Positions 36,374-46,732 are shown, numbered from the stretch's first letter. The stretch: 64,000 nt of DNA from Rouxiella sp. S1S-2 (GCF_009208105.1 NZ_WFKL01000001.1:1984001-2048000); one strand, 5' to 3'. Notes: generated by a model from the sequence alone, not told the origin. Translations and numbers: made by a program.

Positions 36374-36814
36374 CTAGTCGTCAATTGAACCGGCTGAATC
36401 AACGCTAAAATTACTGCGTCCGTCAGGCAATTTACGTGATTTACCTTCTTCATCAACGGCAACGTAGGTAAACACTGCTTCAGTAGCAATATAGCGCTGA
36501 CCTATCGGCTCAGAAGAGACTTTTTTAACCCAAACCTCAACGTTAATGGTAATTGAGCTGTTGCCGGTTTTAATGCAGCGCGCGTAGCAACAAACGACGT
36601 CACCCACTGCTACGGGTTTCAGAAAGGTCATGCCGTCAACGCGAACCGTGACTACGCGACCCTTGGCTATTTCTTTAGCCTGGATTGCGCCGCCCATATC
36701 CATTTGAGACATTAACCAACCGCCAAAAATATCGCCATTTGCATTGGTGTCTGCAGGCATTGCCAATGTGCGTAACACCATTTCGCCATTGGGTAACTTA
36801 TGTTTATCGTTCAT
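36374..36814 (-). CDS. yciA: YciA acyl-CoA thioesterase
   Basis: A 146-residue hot-dog-fold thioesterase that hydrolyses a broad range of acyl-CoAs. The conserved hot-dog helix region is DTNANGDIFGGWLMSQMDMG, with VVTVRVDGMTFLKPVAVGD and VVCCYARC following. I chose the ATG at 36814. A GTG five codons upstream is also open but neither has a strong ribosome-binding site. It lies upstream-to-downstream with yciB and yciC on the same strand, as in E. coli. The C-terminus is about ten residues longer than I recall for E. coli. Confidence 0.95.
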   Translation of the reverse strand: MNDKHKLPNGEMVLRTLAMPADTNANGDIFGGWLMSQMDMGGAIQAKEIAKGRVVTVRVDGMTFLKPVAVGDVVCCYARCIKTGNSSITINVEVWVKKVSSEPIGQRYIATEAVFTYVAVDEEGKSRKLPDGRSNFSVDSAGSIDD

Positions 36815-36976
36815 ATCGATGGGCTTCACATTGAAAATTAAGAATGCATCCCCTCTAACTTTTAAATCTGCCGATACTGCCGTTTCACTCTACCTCCCCA
36901 GTCGCCTACCTGAGTAAACGTCCTAGGATGTATTAGCTTGCTGCACTACTGCAGGTCGAAAACTGTTGGGGAACGA

Positions 36977-37525
36977 CTATTTTTTTTCTTCTTTTTCTTC
37001 TTCAGGCATGTGTCTGAAGATATAAATGCCGCTTAACAGCGTGAATACCAGAGTCAGAACGGTAAGACCAAATACTTTGAAGTTAACCCACACGTTTTCA
37101 GGCAACCAGAAAGCCACATAAATGTTGGCCAGACCACAGAGCAGGAAAAAAATTGCCCATGCGATATTCAGTTTGCCCCAGACTGCATCGGGTAACGTCA
37201 GCTCTTTCCCCAGCATCCGCTGAATCAGCGGTTTCTTCAAAATCAGTTGACTGACCAGCAATGCGCCAGAGAACAAGACATAAATAACCGTTACTTTCCA
37301 TTTGATAAACAGATCATCGTGGAACACCAACGTCAGGGTGCCAAACACTGCCACCATAACAAAGGTAATTAAGGTCATTTTTTCCACTTTGCGGTACTTG
37401 ATCCAAGTGAAGATCAGCGCCAGCGCGGTGGCGGCAATGAGCGCGCCGGATGCAACATAGATGTCGTAAAGCTTGTAAAAAACAAAAAAAACAACCAGGG
37501 GAAGAAAATCAAGGAGCTGCTTCAT
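36977..37525 (-). CDS. yciB: YciB inner-membrane septation protein
   Basis: A 182-residue integral membrane protein with five hydrophobic segments (about 5-25, 28-45, 53-70, 77-97 and 120-170). Conserved: [22 protein letters not shown] at the N-terminus and [16 protein letters not shown] near 97-112. It ends in a charged tail EEEKEEKK. Homologues affect cell-envelope integrity and septation (Shigella IspA). No enzymatic activity is established. It lies between yciA and yciC, as in E. coli. Confidence 0.95.
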   Translation of the reverse strand: MKQLLDFLPLVVFFVFYKLYDIYVASGALIAATALALIFTWIKYRKVEKMTLITFVMVAVFGTLTLVFHDDLFIKWKVTVIYVLFSGALLVSQLILKKPLIQRMLGKELTLPDAVWGKLNIAWAIFFLLCGLANIYVAFWLPENVWVNFKVFGLTVLTLVFTLLSGIYIFRHMPEEEKEEKK

Positions 37526-37646
37526 ACTTCATTCCATATTATAGGTAAGAGCTGACTATACCGTATCCTTTATGTGCCTTCAAAATGCAGGCTATAAATA
37601 AAAGGGGCGTCAGTGCGCCCCGGTTTACTTATCTTAAAATCGGTTC

Positions 37647-38399
37647 TTAGCTGCGTAATTTGCTGTAAAGGCGGAACAGATAAATCAGCAGGTAGGCTGA
37701 AATCAAATTGCTCACTGCGCTTAACACCACCGTGGCCACTTCAGGGCCAAGAAACTTAAGGTGGCTTACTGCCAGCAGAACCAGCATTTTAGCCGCCAGC
37801 CATAGCATGATTGCAGGAATAATCACTCGGCTGTTGGCAAAGGCCAGTTTGGCACTCACTTTAATCGATTTGAAGATGCCAATTTTTTCGGTCGATACAA
37901 TAATCGGCGCGAGAGAAACGGCAACGGCGATGATCAGGCCTGGGACAATAAACAGTGTCAAACCAAGCTGCACAACAATGGTACACAGCAGCATCAGAAC
38001 CAGCAGACGCGGCAGAATAGGCGCAGCAGAGCCAATCGAACGCAGGGCACTGGTGCGCCCGCCCGCCGAGACCTGCTGAATCAGGGTTAGCATGCCACCC
38101 ACCAGCAGCACGTTTCCTACCAGCGCAGAGAATGTCGCTGCCGCCGAAACCTTAAGCAGCACCATTTGTTGATCAGGCGTCATCGACTGGATGATTTCCT
38201 GAATACTCATGCCCGCCGTATCGGAAAGAGAGTCACTGCCGCTGGTGAGCAGGCTAAGCTGGTCGCTGCCCGGTGTAAAAGCGTGGTTCAAAATGACGGT
38301 AATAAATGCGGTCAACAGGGCCAAAAGCAAAATGCTGCCGAGTTGGTTACGCATAAAATTGAAACTGTCACGGTACAACGTACTGGCCGTGATAGGCAT
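37647..38399 (-). CDS. yciC: YciC membrane protein (UPF0259)
   Basis: A 250-residue integral membrane protein with about six hydrophobic segments. It begins [20 protein letters not shown], a conserved start, then the first membrane helix at 20-37. Later blocks [20 protein letters not shown] and [18 protein letters not shown] are typical of UPF0259. YciC and YciB have been linked to envelope homeostasis in E. coli. An SD of AAGGAG type precedes the ATG on the minus strand (CAAGGAGCATTC). Confidence 0.93.
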   Translation of the reverse strand: MPITASTLYRDSFNFMRNQLGSILLLALLTAFITVILNHAFTPGSDQLSLLTSGSDSLSDTAGMSIQEIIQSMTPDQQMVLLKVSAAATFSALVGNVLLVGGMLTLIQQVSAGGRTSALRSIGSAAPILPRLLVLMLLCTIVVQLGLTLFIVPGLIIAVAVSLAPIIVSTEKIGIFKSIKVSAKLAFANSRVIIPAIMLWLAAKMLVLLAVSHLKFLGPEVATVVLSAVSNLISAYLLIYLFRLYSKLRS

Positions 38400-38687
38400 G
38401 AATGCTCCTTGGGGTATCTAAAATGTTTCCGAACCGGGATTGTACCCTGTAATGACCGCGCTGGCACCCCGGCAATCGTTGCAAACTCTGTACTTACGAA
38501 CTATTACGCTTGCTCGTATTTTATACAGCGCTGTGTTAGTCCACTTTGGGTTTAATAACCCGATTTATAAAGAATAAATAAAGGGACAATGACATTGAAA
38601 AATAATTCAATTGCAAGATAAATAAATGAAAGATCGCTCTTTTTGCGTAAAGAGGCTTGCTTGTTTATTTTTTTAAATTAGGATGCA

Positions 38688-39740
38688 ATGAGTTTACTTA
38701 CCTTAGCTGCGAATATGAAAATTCTTTTGATTAGACGTGACAATATTGGTGATCTGATTTTAACAACACCGCTTATTGCAACGCTTGCAGGGCAACAAAC
38801 CGTCAAGCTTGATTTGCTGGTTAATACCTATAATAAAGATGTATTAGAAGGGAACCCGCATGTTGGCAAAGTTCACCTTTATTGCAAATCCCACCACCGT
38901 AAGCCAGGGCAAACCTTGCTTGGTGTCTATTTCCAACGGCTGAAAACGATTCTCGCGATTCGATTTGGCCGTTACGACGTGGCGATAGTGGGCAGCACCG
39001 ACAAGCGTCCGCTTCAGTGGGCGAAAATGTCCGGAGCAAAACGTATTATTGCGATGGGTGCTAACGGACCGGATTGCGTCACTGACAAGATTGTCAGTGT
39101 TAAAGGTCGGCATATCGTCGAGGAGCTGAATGCGCTGGCAAGTCCTTTGGGCATTAACGAAGCGCCGGGGCCGCTCGAGCTGTATGTTTCAACGAACGAA
39201 ATTGACAGCATGGCCGAAAAATTTCGCATCAGTCGCGATAAACCGGTTTATGGCGTACAAATTAGCTCCCGCAAGCCGCAGCAGCGCTGGCAGGTCGAAA
39301 AATTTATTGAATTCATCAAACGGCTGTCTGCCCATGAGGATTGCCAGATAGTGCTGTTCTGGTCTCCCGGGGCCGACGATAACCCTGAGCATCCTGGCGA
39401 TGACAATAAAGCTCAGCAAATTGTTGACGCCTGCCGAGACACTAATCTGATTGCCTTGCCGACTTTCAGTATTCGCGAGCTTATGGCGGCGATGTCGCTG
39501 TGTGATCAGATTATTACCAGTGATGGCGGTGCCTTACACATTGCTGCGGGTGTGCAAAAACCGGTGGTCGCGCTGTTTGGTAACAGCGATGTCGATTATT
39601 GGGGCCCGTGGAAAGTGCCTAGCGCAGTGCTTAAAGGGCCATCTGACGATGTTGGACTGCTGGAAGTCGACGAAGTTTATAACCAGTTTATTGGTCTGCG
39701 TATCAAAGTTATGACAGCAGATCAGGACCTCTGTGCTTAA
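38688..39740 (+). CDS. Glycosyltransferase family 9 (heptosyltransferase-like)
   Basis: A 350-residue GT-B protein similar to ADP-heptose:LPS heptosyltransferases. N-terminal ILLIRRDNIGDLILTTPLI (residues 12-30) is the classic family 9 opening. The nucleotide-sugar site region IITSDGGALHIAAGVQKPVVALFG near residues 277-300 contains the expected Gly-Gly-x-x-H. AGGA precedes the ATG at 38688; an internal ATG (38715) would start MKILLIRR. It lies between yciC and ompW and is not in E. coli at this position. It may add a sugar to LPS core or another glycan. Upstream DNA is AT-rich, as is common for acquired surface-polysaccharide genes. Confidence 0.83.
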   Translation: MSLLTLAANMKILLIRRDNIGDLILTTPLIATLAGQQTVKLDLLVNTYNKDVLEGNPHVGKVHLYCKSHHRKPGQTLLGVYFQRLKTILAIRFGRYDVAIVGSTDKRPLQWAKMSGAKRIIAMGANGPDCVTDKIVSVKGRHIVEELNALASPLGINEAPGPLELYVSTNEIDSMAEKFRISRDKPVYGVQISSRKPQQRWQVEKFIEFIKRLSAHEDCQIVLFWSPGADDNPEHPGDDNKAQQIVDACRDTNLIALPTFSIRELMAAMSLCDQIITSDGGALHIAAGVQKPVVALFGNSDVDYWGPWKVPSAVLKGPSDDVGLLEVDEVYNQFIGLRIKVMTADQDLCA

Positions 39741-39752
39741 TCCTCATTAAAT

Positions 39753-39777
39753 AAACGCCGGAGCATTCCGGCGTTTT
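39753..39777 (+). terminator. Intrinsic terminator after the glycosyltransferase gene
   Basis: Stem AACGCCGGA/TCCGGCGTT with a 4-base loop and a T run, 15 bp past the stop. It also faces the convergent YkgJ-type gene. Confidence 0.85.
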
Positions 39778-39803
39778 ACTGTCTAACTTTATCCTCTTAC
39801 TCC

Positions 39804-40169
39804 CTAAATGACGAATGCTGCTAACGAGACCGCTTCCACTAAAGGAGGCAGCCCATATCGTGCGCGTGCACGACAGCAGGCTTCATTCGTCACACCGTTT
39901 AATCCTGACTGGTCAAACTCGCGACAAGGCGTTGGGCGGTTCAGATAGATGGAGCACGAAACCGATTGACCAATTTCACCTTCAAGCGCCACACACCGCG
40001 GCGATCGGGCATTGGTGCCTTGCATACAGCTTAAGAAGGGAGTGACTTGCTCCGTCAACGCCTGCGGAACAACGCCGCCAGCTTCTTCAGATTCAGCCCA
40101 ATAAAATGAAACACGGAAGTAGGCGCAACAGGCGCCGCAGGATACGCACGGATTATTAATATCGCTCAT
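39804..40169 (-). CDS. YkgJ-family cysteine-cluster protein
   Basis: A 121-residue protein with the CxxCxxCC cluster ([13 protein letters not shown], Cys 8, 11, 14, 15) of the zinc/iron-chelating PF03692 family. It also has later conserved cysteines in SPRCVAL, SVSCSIY, TPCREF and [15 protein letters not shown]. It very closely resembles E. coli YkgJ as I recall it. The function is unknown; metal binding is assumed from the cysteines. I took the ATG at 40169 (MSDINNPC). An ATG nine codons upstream exists, but neither has a clear ribosome-binding site. Confidence 0.85.
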   Translation of the reverse strand: MSDINNPCVSCGACCAYFRVSFYWAESEEAGGVVPQALTEQVTPFLSCMQGTNARSPRCVALEGEIGQSVSCSIYLNRPTPCREFDQSGLNGVTNEACCRARARYGLPPLVEAVSLAAFVI

Positions 40170-40294
40170 TTTGGACGCTACCGTGAAGGGAGACATGAAA
40201 CCAAAAACAAACAGTGAGTGAGCAACTTACGCACTCACGAAATTTTCCGCAATAGGTATTTTTTGGATTGGTATTGCTGCAAAAAAAACCATCA

Positions 40295-40335
40295 ATTGAT
40301 CTAGATCAATCCCTTTGTTTTTAATGAGTTATAAT
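40295..40335 (+). promoter_or_regulatory. ompW promoter with FNR site
   Basis: TTGAT-CTAG-ATCAA (40296-40309) is a perfect FNR box within a 16-bp palindrome. A consensus -10 TATAAT is at 40330-40335. The box centre lies about 40 bp before the predicted start, the class II activator position. This agrees with oxygen-responsive FNR activation of ompW in E. coli. Confidence 0.85.
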
Positions 40336-40452
40336 TAATTTAACAAAGTGCAATTACATCAATTTTCATATAAAAACCTGAACTCGCTACGGTAAATGTT
40401 TTGCGGAGTGTGGCTAAATACTCCGCAAATAACCACAACGAGGGAATGGATA

Positions 40453-41088
40453 ATGAAAGCAGCACATTGGGCACTGCTCGCGGCCGCCGTTTTACCAACG
40501 GTAGCCAGTGCCAATCAGGCGGGAGATGTGATCGTTCGCGTAGGGAGTGCAACGGTAAGACCTTCGGCGAATTCACCGAGCGTATTAGGATCGCTTGGTT
40601 CATTTAATGCCAGCAACAATACGCAGGTTGGCCTGACCTTGGGCTACATGTGGACCGATAATATCGGCACAGAATTGCTGGCCGCAACGCCGTTCAGGCA
40701 TAAAATCGGTCTCAATGGCATGGGTGATATCGCGACGGTAAGGCAACTGCCGCCGTCGTTGATGGCGCAGTATTACTTTGGCAATAAAGAAGACAAACTG
40801 CGGCCGTATCTTGGCCTCGGCGTAAACTACACCACTTTCTATCACGCACGTTTCAATCAAACGGGTTCAGACGCCGGTTTAACCGACCTGAGCATGAAGC
40901 ATTCGTGGGGATGGGCAACGCAGGCGGGTATCGACTACAACATCAATAAAAACTGGCTGCTGAATGCGTCGGTATGGTGGATGGACATTGATACCACTGC
41001 CAGGTTTAAAGCCGGTGGGGAGCAGCAGTCGGTCAGCACCCAGTTAAATCCTTGGGTCTTTATGTTTGCCGTGGGCTATAAGTTCTAA
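40453..41088 (+). CDS. ompW: OmpW outer-membrane beta-barrel protein
   Basis: A 211-residue outer-membrane protein forming an eight-stranded barrel with a narrow hydrophobic channel for small molecules. It has a signal peptide with cleavage near ASA-NQAGD (residue 20), barrel blocks GYMWTDNIGTELLAATPFRHKI, RPYLGLGVNYTTFY and NINKNWLLNASVWWMDI, and a terminal Phe (VGYKF) as required for BamA recognition. I chose the ATG at 40453, preceded by GAGGGAATGG, rather than an upstream ATG that would bury the signal peptide. The FNR site upstream indicates anaerobic induction. Confidence 0.96.
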   Translation: MKAAHWALLAAAVLPTVASANQAGDVIVRVGSATVRPSANSPSVLGSLGSFNASNNTQVGLTLGYMWTDNIGTELLAATPFRHKIGLNGMGDIATVRQLPPSLMAQYYFGNKEDKLRPYLGLGVNYTTFYHARFNQTGSDAGLTDLSMKHSWGWATQAGIDYNINKNWLLNASVWWMDIDTTARFKAGGEQQSVSTQLNPWVFMFAVGYKF

Positions 41089-41114
41089 TAACCGTCATAA
41101 ACTAAGCCTGAAGA

Positions 41115-41137
41115 AAAGGCGTCATCGCGACGCCTTT
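41115..41137. terminator. Terminator between ompW and BON lipoprotein
   Basis: Stem AAAGGCGTC/GACGCCTTT with loop ATCGC, 26 bp past the ompW stop, facing both convergent genes. Confidence 0.8.
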
Positions 41138-41182
41138 CATTATATTGATCAACTCACTGCCTTAACGTGCAGGATTAAATCA

Positions 41183-41497
41183 TTATTTAATCTGTGTGTC
41201 GTTTTCTACGGAACGCACACCGGCTACGCCTTTAGTGACGGTAACGGCCCTGCTTGCTTCTGAGGCAGAAGTGACAAATCCACTCAGCTGTACGCGACCT
41301 TTAAAGGTCTCGACGCTGATTTCACGTGACTTGATTGTTTTATCTGCCAGCAGGGCAGACTTAACTTTAGTCGTCACAACGGTGTCATCAAGATAGCCAC
41401 CTGTTCCTTCCTGCTTTGCCGTTGGCGCACAGGCTGCGAGAGCTGTAACAACCACTGCCGCCATGCAAATAGCTGAAAGACTTTTTAATAGCTTCAT
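41183..41497 (-). CDS. BON-domain lipoprotein (OsmY/YraP-like)
   Basis: A 104-residue predicted lipoprotein. It has a signal sequence with lipobox LAAC and the lipidated Cys23, a short linker, then a single BON domain (about 35-104) with LDDTVVTTKVKSALLADKTIKSREI and GRVQLSGFVTSASEASRA. BON domains bind phospholipid or support the outer membrane in OsmY, DolP and related proteins. One domain rather than two separates it from OsmY and DolP. AGAG lies before the ATG. It replaces the E. coli yciE-F-G genes between ompW and trpA. Confidence 0.88.
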   Translation of the reverse strand: MKLLKSLSAICMAAVVVTALAACAPTAKQEGTGGYLDDTVVTTKVKSALLADKTIKSREISVETFKGRVQLSGFVTSASEASRAVTVTKGVAGVRSVENDTQIK

Positions 41498-41682
41498 ATT
41501 TTACTCTCCATGCAATTTGTTATCAGAAACTAATGAGTTCATCTAAGCAACTTATCCGGTAAATAATTAATCTGGCGCAGACAAGTGCCTGATTAAAAAT
41601 CATAAACAATCAGCAAATTAAGTGTGGTTCAAAAGTGCGGGATCGCCAATTTCGAAAGGTAAAAAAGTTAAAAATATTTTTT

Positions 41683-41718
41683 AAAAAAAGGCCCCGGTCA
41701 CAGGATGACAGGGGCCTT
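41683..41718 (-). terminator. Terminator after trpA
   Basis: On the minus strand, stem AAGGCCCC/GGGGCCTT (15-base loop) is followed by seven T residues. It lies 22 bp past the trpA stop. Confidence 0.88.
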
Positions 41719-41740
41719 AGTAGGTATAAATCTGAATCCG

Positions 41741-42547
41741 TTAGCTGCGGGTCGCGGCCTTCATGTCAGTGACAAAACGTGACAACTGAACCAGCATTTC
41801 CGCCGGATTATCTTGATTTTTTTCAATGATACGTACTATCGCCGAGCCTGAAATCGCCCCCGCTGCGCCTGCGGCCAATGACTCTTTCACCTGTGAAGGT
41901 TCAGAAATACCAAAGCCTTGCAGTGGCGGTGCAGCATTATATTCACGCAGCTTATCAACAAGGTGATTAAGCGGCGTAACTGCGCGTTTTTCCGTGCCGG
42001 TTACGCCAGCGCGGGAAAGCAGATAGGTATAACCTCTGCCGTGCGAAGCAATTTCGCGCAGAAGGTCGTCGCTGGCGTTTGGCGGACAAATAAAGATTGG
42101 CGCCACTGCGTGACGCAACGCTGCGGCTCTGTACGGTGCAGATTCTTCAAGCGGTACGTCTGCTATCAGAACCGAGTCAACGCCCACTTCGGCACAGCGT
42201 GCATAAAACGCGTCAATGCCGTTGTGGAACACCAGGTTAGCGTACATCAGCAAACCAATAGGAATAGTGGGATGCTTTTGACGGATTTTCTCCAGCATGC
42301 CAAAACAAATTGTTGGCGTTACACCGGAGGCAAAGGCGCGCAGGTTGGCATTTTGAATCGTTGGGCCGTCGGCCAGCGGGTCCGAGAACGGAATACCCAG
42401 CTCAAGGGCGTCGGCACCGGCTTCGATCAGTGTGTCGATAATCGCCAATGAGTGCTCAGGATTCGGATCACCCAGCGTTACGAAGGGAACGAATGCGCCT
42501 TCTTTTTGGCTCTCTAAACGCTTGAAAAGCTGTTGATAGCGTTCCAT
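41741..42547 (-). CDS. trpA: Tryptophan synthase alpha subunit
   Basis: A 268-residue TIM-barrel that cleaves indole-3-glycerol phosphate to indole and glyceraldehyde 3-phosphate, channelling indole to TrpB. Catalytic Glu49 and Asp60 are intact in [16 protein letters not shown]. The phosphate-binding loop region [16 protein letters not shown] is near residues 225-240. It is the last gene of the trp operon, with a 1-base overlap with the trpB stop (TAATG), typical of translational coupling of the pair. Confidence 0.98.
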   Translation of the reverse strand: MERYQQLFKRLESQKEGAFVPFVTLGDPNPEHSLAIIDTLIEAGADALELGIPFSDPLADGPTIQNANLRAFASGVTPTICFGMLEKIRQKHPTIPIGLLMYANLVFHNGIDAFYARCAEVGVDSVLIADVPLEESAPYRAAALRHAVAPIFICPPNASDDLLREIASHGRGYTYLLSRAGVTGTEKRAVTPLNHLVDKLREYNAAPPLQGFGISEPSQVKESLAAGAAGAISGSAIVRIIEKNQDNPAEMLVQLSRFVTDMKAATRS

Positions 42548-43737
42548 TAGATTTCTCCCCGGGCAGTCAGAATATCATGAACGGTAAATATGTCTTTATC
42601 GCCGCGGCCAGAGAGGTTTACGACCAAAATCTGTTCTTTTTGCGGTTCTTCTTTAATCATTTTAAGGGCATAAGCCAGCGCATGAGAAGACTCCAGCGCA
42701 GGAATGATACCTTCGCTGCGAGACAGTTCTTTGAATGCTTCCAGCGCCTCGTCATCGGTGATAGAGACGTAGTCAGCGCGGCCGATACTGTTCAAAAATG
42801 CGTGCTGTGGGCCGACGGAAGGGAAGTCTAAACCGGCAGAAATCGAGTAGGACTCTTCAATTTGACCTTCTGACGTCTGCATCATCGGCGCTTTCATGCC
42901 GAAATAGATACCCACAGGTGCGTGCTTGAGCGGCGCGCCATGCTGCCCGGTTTCGATACCCAAACCGGCTGGCTCCACGCCAATCAGTTTTACGGAGATG
43001 TCGTCGATAAAGTCAGCAAACATGCCAATTGCGTTGGAACCGCCGCCCACGCAGGCGATAACGGCGTCTGGCAGACAACCTTCGCGCGCCTGCATTTGTG
43101 CTTTAGTTTCTTCACCGATCATGCGCTGGAACTCGCGAACGATCGTCGGATAAGGGTGCGGGCCTGCGGCGGTGCCAAGCATATAATGTGCTTTTTCATA
43201 GCTGCCAGACCAGTCGCGCAGCGCTTCATTACAAGCATCTTTCAGCGTCGCTGAGCCGCTGTGCACCGGAATAACTTCTGCACCCATCAAACGCATGCGG
43301 AATACGTTAGGCGACTGACGTTCAACGTCTTTAGCACCCATATAAATACGGCACTTCAAACCGAGCAGGGCACAGGCAAGCGCCGATGCTACGCCGTGTT
43401 GACCGGCACCGGTTTCGGCGATAATTTCGGTTTTACCCATACGTTTTGCCAGTAAAGCCTGGCCCAACACCTGGTTAGTTTTGTGTGCGCCGCCGTGCAG
43501 CAGGTCTTCACGCTTAAGATAAAGTTTAGTTTTGGTGCCTGCCGTCAGGTTTTTGCACAGCGTTAACGCAGTAGGACGACCGGCATAGTTTTTAAGCAAA
43601 TCGATAAACTCGGCCTGAAACGCCGGGTCGCTCTGGGCAGTTACAAAGGCTTCTTCAAGCTGCACCAGCGCGGGCATTAAAATTTGTGGCACATACATGC
43701 CGCCAAATTCACCGAAGTAGGGATTAAGTAAGGTCAT
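42547..43737 (-). CDS. trpB: Tryptophan synthase beta subunit
   Basis: A 396-residue PLP enzyme condensing indole with serine to give tryptophan. The PLP lysine is Lys86 in [13 protein letters not shown]. The catalytic Glu is in [11 protein letters not shown], and the PLP phosphate loop is in [10 protein letters not shown] near 232-240. The length and N-terminus ([18 protein letters not shown]) are typical. It forms the alpha2-beta2 complex with TrpA. Confidence 0.98.
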   Translation of the reverse strand: MTLLNPYFGEFGGMYVPQILMPALVQLEEAFVTAQSDPAFQAEFIDLLKNYAGRPTALTLCKNLTAGTKTKLYLKREDLLHGGAHKTNQVLGQALLAKRMGKTEIIAETGAGQHGVASALACALLGLKCRIYMGAKDVERQSPNVFRMRLMGAEVIPVHSGSATLKDACNEALRDWSGSYEKAHYMLGTAAGPHPYPTIVREFQRMIGEETKAQMQAREGCLPDAVIACVGGGSNAIGMFADFIDDISVKLIGVEPAGLGIETGQHGAPLKHAPVGIYFGMKAPMMQTSEGQIEESYSISAGLDFPSVGPQHAFLNSIGRADYVSITDDEALEAFKELSRSEGIIPALESSHALAYALKMIKEEPQKEQILVVNLSGRGDKDIFTVHDILTARGEI

Positions 43738-43760
43738 ATTATTTCTTCCTATACACTAAT

Positions 43761-45128
43761 TTAGTAAGCGCGCAGCGTCTGAAATACGGCGGTAATTTTG
43801 TCCGCATCTTTAATGCCAGGCTCGCGTTCTACGCCAGAATTGAAATCCAGACCAGCACAGCCCAACTGAGCGGCTTCTACGCAGTTATCTGCGCCCAGCC
43901 CTCCGGCCAACAGTACGTTGTCGAGTTTTTCGCCGGCCAGTTTGCTCCAGTCAAAGCGTTGACCCGTGCCGCCTTTGCCGTTGTCGAGCACATAACGCTG
44001 CACGTGCTCCAGGTCGCGGGCAGGAATCGACTCTTTAACGCTCAGCGCTTTCCAGATTTGACAACTCTGCGGCAGAATTTCGCGCAGGTGGCGAATATAA
44101 CTTTGATCTTCTTCACCGTGTAACTGCACGGCAAACAGGTTCAACGCTTTGGCTTTGTCGGCAACCGCTGAGGCCTCTGCGTCACGGAACACACCGACGT
44201 ATTTCAACGGTGCGCCGCTTTGCACCTGCCTCGCCTGCACGCTATCGATAAAGCGCGGAGAGCCCTCAACAAAAATCAGTCCACCGTAGATTGCACCGGC
44301 CTGATAGGCGACGTTCGCATCCTGCGGGCGAGTCAGTCCGCAAATTTTGTTTTCACCCAACAGCACGCGTCGAACGGCGCTGGTGAGGTCGTTTTCAGAC
44401 ATCAAGGCGCTGCCAATCAGGAATCCATTGGCAAAGCGGCTCAGTTCACGAATTTGCGCGTAGTCATTGATGCCCGATTCGCTAATAACCGTTACGCCGT
44501 GCGGCACACGTGGAGCCAGCTCGCGAGTCCGCTGTAAGTCAATAGACAGGTCACGCAGGTCGCGGTTGTTAATGCCCACCACTTTGGCTTTAAGCTGCAC
44601 TGCGCGGTCTAGCTCTTCTTCATTGCTGGCCTCGGTCAACACGCCCATATTGAGGCTGTGTGCCACGGCCGCAAGCTGAACGTACTGCTCGTCATCAAGT
44701 ACTGACAGCATCAGCAAAATGGCATCGGCCTGATAAAAACGGGCCAAATGAATCTGATAGGGATCAATGATAAAGTCTTTGCACAGCACTGGCTGAGTCA
44801 CCGCAGCGCTCACCAGCGGCAGAAAATCAAAGCTGCCCTGAAAATACTTCTCGTCGGTGAGCACTGAGATAGCTGAAGCAAAGTCTTTGTATACCCCCGC
44901 GATTTCTACCGGATCAAAGTTTTCACGAATAACACCTTTGGATGGAGAGGCCTTTTTGCACTCAAGAATGAAGACAGTTCTGGCACCCTGCAGTGCGTGA
45001 TAAAAGCCGCGCTGGCTGGGTTTGATTTCATTTTGAAAACTGGCCAGCGGTTGCTGTTCTTTACGCGCCGCAACCCAAACTTCTTTGTCGCGAACAATTT
45101 TGTGGAGCACGGTTTCCTGCTGCATCAC
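43761..45128 (-). CDS. trpC: Fused indole-3-glycerol-phosphate synthase / PRA isomerase
   Basis: A 455-residue bifunctional TrpC-F. Residues ~1-255 are IGP synthase with ILECKKASPSKGVIRENFDP, the catalytic Lys in LCKDFIIDPYQI, and VVGINNRDLRDL. Residues ~256-455 are PRA isomerase with the catalytic Cys in ENKICGLTRPQDA and the Asp in LAGGLGADNC / GLDFNSGVE. Fusion of both activities is general in enterobacteria. Tandem Met codons open the gene (MMQQE). The gap to trpD is zero (the stop of trpD lies next to this start). Confidence 0.97.
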   Translation of the reverse strand: MMQQETVLHKIVRDKEVWVAARKEQQPLASFQNEIKPSQRGFYHALQGARTVFILECKKASPSKGVIRENFDPVEIAGVYKDFASAISVLTDEKYFQGSFDFLPLVSAAVTQPVLCKDFIIDPYQIHLARFYQADAILLMLSVLDDEQYVQLAAVAHSLNMGVLTEASNEEELDRAVQLKAKVVGINNRDLRDLSIDLQRTRELAPRVPHGVTVISESGINDYAQIRELSRFANGFLIGSALMSENDLTSAVRRVLLGENKICGLTRPQDANVAYQAGAIYGGLIFVEGSPRFIDSVQARQVQSGAPLKYVGVFRDAEASAVADKAKALNLFAVQLHGEEDQSYIRHLREILPQSCQIWKALSVKESIPARDLEHVQRYVLDNGKGGTGQRFDWSKLAGEKLDNVLLAGGLGADNCVEAAQLGCAGLDFNSGVEREPGIKDADKITAVFQTLRAY

Positions 45129-46142
45129 TTATCCTCTTGCTGCCAATGCGGTAACGCGTCGGAAAGGTTCACCGCTGCGCATTACTGCCAACGCTTTCTG
45201 TGCGTTTAATTTTAAATCTTCATGACCAAAAAGTCGTAATAACATTGCCACGTTGGCGGCAACGGCGGCTTCGTGGGCCGGGTCGCCATTACCTTGTAAC
45301 AAGCGTGCAAGAATGTCACGGTTTTCTTCGGGCTCTCCGCCCAGCAGTGCAGAAATCGGATAGTTGTCTAATCCGAAGTCCTGCGGAGTCAATTCGTAGG
45401 TGACAATCTCACCATTTTTAAGCTCGGCTACCTGGGTTGGCGCGTGGATGGCGACCTCGTCCATGCCGCCGCCGTGAACCACTGCCGCACGCTCATAACC
45501 GAGGGTGCGCAGCGTTTCAGCGATGGGACGCACCAGTTCCGGGCTGTAAACACCAATCAGCGCCAGCGGTGGACGTGCTGGGTTAATCAGAGGGCCTAAA
45601 ACGTTAAACAGCGTGCGGGTTTTCAGCGCTTTACGCACCGGCATCGCGTGGCGAAAACCGGTGTGATACTGCGGCGCGAACAGGAAGCACAGGCCTAGTT
45701 CATCCAACGCCGCGCGTGAATCTGCTGCCGGCATGTCAAGGCGGATGCCGAAAGCAGCGAGCAAGTCTGACGAACCTGAACGGCTCGATACGCTGCGATT
45801 GCCGTGTTTGGCCACCGGCGCACCGCAGCAGGCCGCCACAAAAGCGCTGGCAGTGGAGATATTAATGCTGTTGGTACCGTCGCCGCCGGTCCCCACGATA
45901 TCGGCAAACTTATAATCGGGACGCGGGAAAGGCTCGGCGTCGGCCAGCAACGCTTTGGCAGCACCGGCAATTTCTGCCGGTTGTTCGCCACGCACTTTCA
46001 TGCTGATTAGCGCTGCGGCCAACTGAGCGGGGTCAAGTTCACCCCTGACGATAGCACTGAACAGGGTCTGGCTCTCTTGCTGAGTCATCGGCTGTGCCTG
46101 GTAAAGGTTTTCCAGAATACCTGCGATATTTTGCGTTTCCAT
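45129..46142 (-). CDS. trpD: Anthranilate phosphoribosyltransferase
   Basis: A 337-residue enzyme that transfers phosphoribose from PRPP to anthranilate. [21 protein letters not shown] near residues 85-105 is the PRPP loop, [21 protein letters not shown] follows, and [18 protein letters not shown] is near 225. The ATG at 46142, preceded by AAGGAGAA, starts [15 protein letters not shown]. An open extension upstream was rejected since it overlaps trpG's end. In E. coli this domain is fused to TrpG; here the genes are separate, as in Serratia and Yersinia. Confidence 0.97.
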   Translation of the reverse strand: METQNIAGILENLYQAQPMTQQESQTLFSAIVRGELDPAQLAAALISMKVRGEQPAEIAGAAKALLADAEPFPRPDYKFADIVGTGGDGTNSINISTASAFVAACCGAPVAKHGNRSVSSRSGSSDLLAAFGIRLDMPAADSRAALDELGLCFLFAPQYHTGFRHAMPVRKALKTRTLFNVLGPLINPARPPLALIGVYSPELVRPIAETLRTLGYERAAVVHGGGMDEVAIHAPTQVAELKNGEIVTYELTPQDFGLDNYPISALLGGEPEENRDILARLLQGNGDPAHEAAVAANVAMLLRLFGHEDLKLNAQKALAVMRSGEPFRRVTALAARG

Positions 46143-46153
46143 GACCGTTCTCC

Positions 46154-46732
46154 TTACGCCAAAGCCCAGGCCAATGTCTGTTCCAACAGACGGGCACCCT
46201 GAGAGGTTAGAATTGATTCTGGGTGGAATTGGAAGCCGCAAACGCGGTCGGCGTCGTGACGAACCGCCATCACCATCTCGCCAAACTGGGCGTTTACGGT
46301 CAATCCTTCAGGAATTTGGCTACCGACCAGCGAGTGATAACGCGCGACCGGCAGCGGGTTGTTCATTCCGGCAAACATGCCCTGCTCATCGTGAGTAATA
46401 GAAGAGGCTTTACCGTGCAGAATTTCACCCGCCTGACCGACGTGTCCGCCGTAGGTTTCAACGATAGCCTGATGGCCAAGGCAGATACCGATAATCGGCA
46501 GTTGCCCGCGCAGGCGGCGCAGCAGCTCCGGCATGCATCCTGCTTCAGAAGGGGTACCCGGGCCCGGCGAAAGCAGCAACACCGGCTTTTCCATCTGGCT
46601 CAGTTTCTCGACGATGATATCGGCCGGGATCTGGTTACGATAAATCACCACGTGGTGGCCGCTTGAGCGCAGTTGATCGACCAGGTTGTAGGTAAATGAG
46701 TCTACGTTGTCGATAAGTAAAATGTCGGCCAT
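46154..46732 (-). CDS. trpG: Anthranilate synthase glutamine amidotransferase subunit
   Basis: A 192-residue class I glutamine amidotransferase giving ammonia to TrpE. The catalytic triad is Cys84 in GICLGHQAI and His170/Glu172 in [23 protein letters not shown] at residues 52-65 is typical. The start at 46732 ([16 protein letters not shown]) lies one base after the trpE stop, and the upstream in-frame extension would lie within trpE. It is a stand-alone gene, not fused to trpD. Confidence 0.97.
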   Translation of the reverse strand: MADILLIDNVDSFTYNLVDQLRSSGHHVVIYRNQIPADIIVEKLSQMEKPVLLLSPGPGTPSEAGCMPELLRRLRGQLPIIGICLGHQAIVETYGGHVGQAGEILHGKASSITHDEQGMFAGMNNPLPVARYHSLVGSQIPEGLTVNAQFGEMVMAVRHDADRVCGFQFHPESILTSQGARLLEQTLAWALA

